From assembly GCF_020523965.1 (NCBI RefSeq), contig NZ_JAJAPX010000003.1:434001-498000 (forward strand): 64,000 nucleotides of DNA, given 5' to 3'. How positions within the stretch are numbered: the stretch's first letter is position 1; each line of letters begins with the position of its first letter. This document shows positions 61,118 through 64,000 of this stretch, piece by piece. The DNA is from Neotamlana sargassicola (lineage in GTDB: Bacteria > Bacteroidota > Bacteroidia > Flavobacteriales > Flavobacteriaceae). The notes under the pieces were generated by a model. The model was given only the letters and a program-made list of their open reading frames with translations, had not been told where the DNA came from and ran no database searches. Made by a program: the position numbers and the translations under genes.

Positions 61118-62296
61118 ATGAATAAAGCATTATTATCATTAGCCATTGGAGGTTTTGGAATTGGTTTAACTGAATTTGTTATTATGGGTATTTTGCCAGA
61201 TGTTGCAAATGCTTTTTCTGTAAGTATTCCAACCGCTGGTCATTTTATTTCTGCTTATGCCTTAGGCGTTGTTGTAGGTGCACCCATTTTAACGGGTTTT
61301 GCTAGTAAATGGAATTCTAACAAAGCTTTAATTGGATTAATGATTTGGTTTACTGTATTTAATACTTTATCAGCTTTTGCTACAGGTTATTATTCCTTTT
61401 TAACTTTAAGATTTTTAGCCGCTTTACCGCATGGTGCATTTTTTGGTATTGGTGCTGTTGTTGCTGGTAAATTAGCGAATGAAGGCAAAGAAGCACAGGG
61501 TATAGCGATAATGTTTAGCGGCCTTACTATAGCTAATTTACTAGGTGTACCTTTAGGAACTTATTTAGGTAAACATTTTAATTGGAGTATTTCATTTTTA
61601 ATGGTTGGTGTTGTTGGTATTTTAACTGTTATTGGATTAAAATTTTGGATGCCAAGTATAAAAACATCTTCTGAGGGTACATTTAAAAGTGAATTTAAAG
61701 TATTTAAACGCCTGGAATTATGGCTAATAATTTTATTAACCACAATTGGTACTGGTGGCTTTTTTGCTTGGTACAGCTATATTGCCCCTTTAATTACCGA
61801 TGTTGCTGGATATTCCAGTAGTACAGTGCCTTATGCTATGATTATTGCTGGTTTAGGTATGGTAATTGGTAATTTTATTGGAGCGAAATTAACCGAGAAA
61901 TTTTCATTACTTACAACAGTAACCCTTGTTTTATTTACAATGGTTTTCTGTTTAATACTAAATACATATTTAGCACATAATAAAATATTAGTTTTATTAA
62001 TGACATTTTTAATTGGCGCTGTATCTTTTGCTATTTCTACGCCTATCCAAATGCTTATAATAAAATCGGCTAAGGGGTCTGAGCGTTTAGGATCTTCACT
62101 CAATCAAAGTGCTTTTAATATTGGTAATGCTTCTGGAGCTTATTTTGCAGGCCTACCCATAGCAATGGGTTATGGTTTTACTTCTGCCGATTGGGTTGGT
62201 GCTGCTATGGCTGCTTGCGGCATTGTTATAGCTTTTACAATTTCTGTGCTAAGAAAAAATAAAACAAAAAAAGAGGCCATTATTAACACTAAATAA
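61118..62296 (+). CDS. MFS transporter (AraJ/sugar- or drug-efflux-like)
   Basis: A 392-residue permease with 12 predicted helices. The GLTEFVIMGILPDVANAFSV opening and ALPHGAFFGIGAVVAGKLA (helix 4) are hallmarks of the DHA1 AraJ/YdhP group of efflux carriers, which export sugars or drugs. The motif ASKWNSNKALIG after helix 2 is a variant of the MFS loop 2-3 motif. The substrate cannot be assigned. Its last codons overlap the terminator hairpin of the convergent OmpA-family gene. Confidence 0.9.
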   Translation: MNKALLSLAIGGFGIGLTEFVIMGILPDVANAFSVSIPTAGHFISAYALGVVVGAPILTGFASKWNSNKALIGLMIWFTVFNTLSAFATGYYSFLTLRFLAALPHGAFFGIGAVVAGKLANEGKEAQGIAIMFSGLTIANLLGVPLGTYLGKHFNWSISFLMVGVVGILTVIGLKFWMPSIKTSSEGTFKSEFKVFKRLELWLIILLTTIGTGGFFAWYSYIAPLITDVAGYSSSTVPYAMIIAGLGMVIGNFIGAKLTEKFSLLTTVTLVLFTMVFCLILNTYLAHNKILVLLMTFLIGAVSFAISTPIQMLIIKSAKGSERLGSSLNQSAFNIGNASGAYFAGLPIAMGYGFTSADWVGAAMAACGIVIAFTISVLRKNKTKKEAIINTK

Positions 62297-62305
62297 TAGC
62301 CTCTT
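62264..62305 (-). terminator. Terminator of the OmpA-family gene, inside the MFS 3' end
   Basis: AAGAGGC..ATTATT (62271-62284) pairs with AATAAT..GCCTCTT (62292-62305). The T-run is on the minus strand (plus A-run 62264-62270), so it serves the OmpA-family gene although the stem covers the MFS stop codon. Confidence 0.75.
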
Positions 62306-62333
62306 AAAAATTGCTTTGGAATTAATTTTATTT

Positions 62334-63500
62334 TTAATGCTGTAGTATTTTAAACTCCGAACGTCTATTTACTTTATGTTTTGCTTCTGTACATTTAGTA
62401 TTATCGTCACACTCGTTTAATAACTTGTCTTCGCCAAAGGCTTTTCCTACTATATGCTCTGCATTTACATCTAAAGATAATAAATAATCGATTGTAGCTT
62501 TTAAGCGTTTTTCTGATAATTTTTGATTAAAATCTTTAGCGCCTCTGGAATCTGTGTGGGAACTAATTTCAATAACTAAATTAGGATGGCTTTGTAAAAT
62601 TTTTGCCAGCTTTAAAATAGTTGCTTTAGCTTCAGGTTTCATAGAAGCAGAGCTAAAATTAAAGTTTACCTTATCTAAAGCTTTTATTGTTTCTTCAATT
62701 TTATTTCGTTCTTCAGCTCTGGCCTGTTCTTTTTCAGCTTCAATTTTTGCTAATCGCGCTTGTTCTTTTTCTTTAGCTAATTTTTCTTTTAGAGCTTTTT
62801 CTTGTTCTTGTGCAAATGCAATAGAATCGTTAACACGTTCTTGGTTAAGCTGCTCTATCATTGAAACTTTTTCTTCGCCTTCTTCTGTTAATTTCTTTTT
62901 AGCACCAAATCTATATACAACACCTGCTGCATATTGTTTATAATTTGTAGTTTCTGGAGTAAAATTCATTGCCCATTTTCCAGAGGCATTAAAATCTAAA
63001 CCGATTCTTTCGGAAAACCAAGTTCTAAAACCTAAAACCGCATTATATGTTCCGCGCGGTGCATTTCTAGCATCTGTATAACCAATTCCAACACCAGCAT
63101 AAGGATCGAACCAACCAGTTTCTCCAATTAATTTATTTAAATCGTAGCTTAATCGGGTATCTATCGATAAAAAATCGCTACTTTCTTCCAACGTTTGTTT
63201 ATCTACTATGGTACCAGAATTATATTTTAAATACGCGCCAATAAGCTCTAATCCTAATCCGTTTTCAAAATATTTACCGACACTTATTCTTGACGGGTAT
63301 GACACGGCATTCCATGTAGAATCAAAATTCAATAAATTATCGAATACTTCGCCAGAATCTTCAACAAAATGATAACCTAAGCCAACAATCCACGAACTTT
63401 TAATAATAGAGTCTTTTTCTGTTAATACAGGCGTTTGAGAGAATCCTGCGTATATATTAACCAAAAGCACGACAAACAATAGTCTTTTTTTAAGTTTCAT
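62334..63500 (-). CDS. OmpA-family outer-membrane protein
   Basis: A 388-residue protein. Signal peptide KKRLLFVVLLVNIYAGFSQ; an N-terminal beta-barrel of about 190 residues (SSWIVGLGYHFVEDSGEVFD..., ending AAGVVYRFG); a coiled, Glu/Lys-rich linker (about 215-265, AFAQEQEKALKEKLAKEKEQ); and a C-terminal peptidoglycan-binding OmpA domain (VNFNFSSASMKPEAKATILK, then IEISSHTDSRGAKDFNQKLS with the diaminopimelate-contacting Asp and Arg in NRRSEFK). It anchors the outer membrane to the cell wall. Monocistronic, with its own terminator. Confidence 0.93.
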   Translation of the reverse strand: MKLKKRLLFVVLLVNIYAGFSQTPVLTEKDSIIKSSWIVGLGYHFVEDSGEVFDNLLNFDSTWNAVSYPSRISVGKYFENGLGLELIGAYLKYNSGTIVDKQTLEESSDFLSIDTRLSYDLNKLIGETGWFDPYAGVGIGYTDARNAPRGTYNAVLGFRTWFSERIGLDFNASGKWAMNFTPETTNYKQYAAGVVYRFGAKKKLTEEGEEKVSMIEQLNQERVNDSIAFAQEQEKALKEKLAKEKEQARLAKIEAEKEQARAEERNKIEETIKALDKVNFNFSSASMKPEAKATILKLAKILQSHPNLVIEISSHTDSRGAKDFNQKLSEKRLKATIDYLLSLDVNAEHIVGKAFGEDKLLNECDDNTKCTEAKHKVNRRSEFKILQH

Positions 63501-63652
63501 CTTTAATAAGATTTGAGGGTTATTTTCATCAAATTTTATCTAAATAAAAATGCCTTAGAAAAAAAAACTTTAAAATTATGCGTTTTACCGTTAAACGGAT
63601 TTTTATAAAATGTTAATCGGAATTTTAACAATTTTCATCGTCATGTAAAAAA

Positions 63653-63681
63653 CAAAAAAAGCATCGGTATTTTGATGCTTT
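63653..63681 (-). terminator. Terminator of the pirin gene
   Basis: AAAGCATC / GATGCTTT, 8-bp stem with an 8-nt loop; on the minus strand it is followed by a T-run (plus A-run 63653-63659). Confidence 0.8.
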
Positions 63682-63708
63682 TTCTTTAAAAATGGTTTAA
63701 TTGATTTG

Positions 63709-64000
63709 TTAAAGCGCCACCATTGGAACTTCTACAAATAATATTTGGCTATCGCTTCGGCTTTTAATACTTACATCTGCAACATCTGTAATGCCTAAAG
63801 CATCTCTAGATTCGAGTGTTTGATTTTCAATTTGTAAATCTCCCGAAATAGTCATTATATAAACGCCATGTTTTTTACTTTTTAATTGGTAATTAAAAGC
63901 GGTGTTTTTTGTTAAATCGATTCGAGATATTTTTGCGTCTTGATGAATTTTTAAACTTTCTGAATCTTCATCTTCAAAAGAAGTTACTAAAGTTTGAAGT
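63709..64000 (-). CDS. Pirin family protein (3' part; 5' end beyond window)
   Basis: 97 C-terminal codons are visible, ending FVEVPMVAL at TAA 63709-63711. The sequence LKIHQDAKISRIDLTKNTAF and HGVYIMTISGDLQIENQTLE, then LGITDVADVSIKSRSDSQIL, is the second cupin barrel of pirin/YhaK proteins, some of which are quercetin 2,3-dioxygenases while others are redox-sensing regulators. The metal-binding N-terminal cupin lies outside, so activity cannot be judged. Confidence 0.85.
   Translation of the reverse strand, partial: LQTLVTSFEDEDSESLKIHQDAKISRIDLTKNTAFNYQLKSKKHGVYIMTISGDLQIENQTLESRDALGITDVADVSIKSRSDSQILFVEVPMVAL

Overview
The window is a chromosomal segment from a member of the Bacteroidota, most likely family Flavobacteriaceae. 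The evidence is the very AT-rich sequence, the many promoter boxes of the Bacteroidota type (TAnnTTTG, sometimes with TTG about 19 bp upstream), the near absence of Shine-Dalgarno sequences, and lineage-typical proteins (DUF4290, DUF4834, a START-like protein, a CAL67264-type small membrane protein, outer-membrane beta-barrel family-3 receptors and a capnine sulfonolipid locus). I cannot name the genus.

Layout. 1-7.9 kb holds housekeeping genes: murA (cut by the left edge), DUF4290 and DUF493 on the minus strand; a P-loop ATPase, recQ, fmt, HU and YqgE on the plus strand; then a class IV aminotransferase and a START-like protein on the minus strand. At 8 kb lies a tRNA-Met whose 3' end and terminator are duplicated 170 bp downstream. 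From 8.4 to 18.5 kb is an accessory region: a lone DnaQ-type exonuclease, then a minus-strand type I restriction-modification operon in the order hsdM, hsdS, a membrane-anchored NB-ARC/STAND ATPase with a TPR-like C-terminus, a gamma-glutamylcyclotransferase-fold protein, hsdR. Short palindromic repeats lie between hsdM and hsdS and have entered both coding sequences. This five-gene defence locus is the best candidate for a poorly described system.

18.6-25.7 kb encodes a PH-domain protein, a secreted EEP-fold nuclease/phosphatase, and a tightly coupled surface-glycan operon (YfhO, GT4, flippase). 25.8-30.6 kb holds an outer-membrane protein, a GNAT protein and the two PLP enzymes expected for capnine synthesis (cysteate synthase and cysteate acyltransferase), which supply sulfonolipids of gliding Bacteroidota. 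30.7-40.2 kb contains an S9 peptidase, YbaB, threonine aldolase, the ATP-grasp/alpha-E/transglutaminase-like trio, prfB with its programmed frameshift, a HAD phosphatase and two ArsC-like proteins. 40.3-45.5 kb carries a TonB-dependent-type receptor, a short membrane protein, a 1-Cys peroxiredoxin and fumC.

46.3-57.4 kb is a minus-strand series of nine genes built around an unusual AAA+ ATPase, coiled-coil proteins and membrane proteins, mostly of unknown function, with a Nudix hydrolase and an alpha/beta hydrolase in the middle. The right end has an MBL-fold lipoprotein, two tiny membrane proteins, ettA, an MFS exporter, an OmpA-family protein and the 3' end of a pirin gene. Dispersed palindromic repeats of several families sit just 3' of genes across the window.
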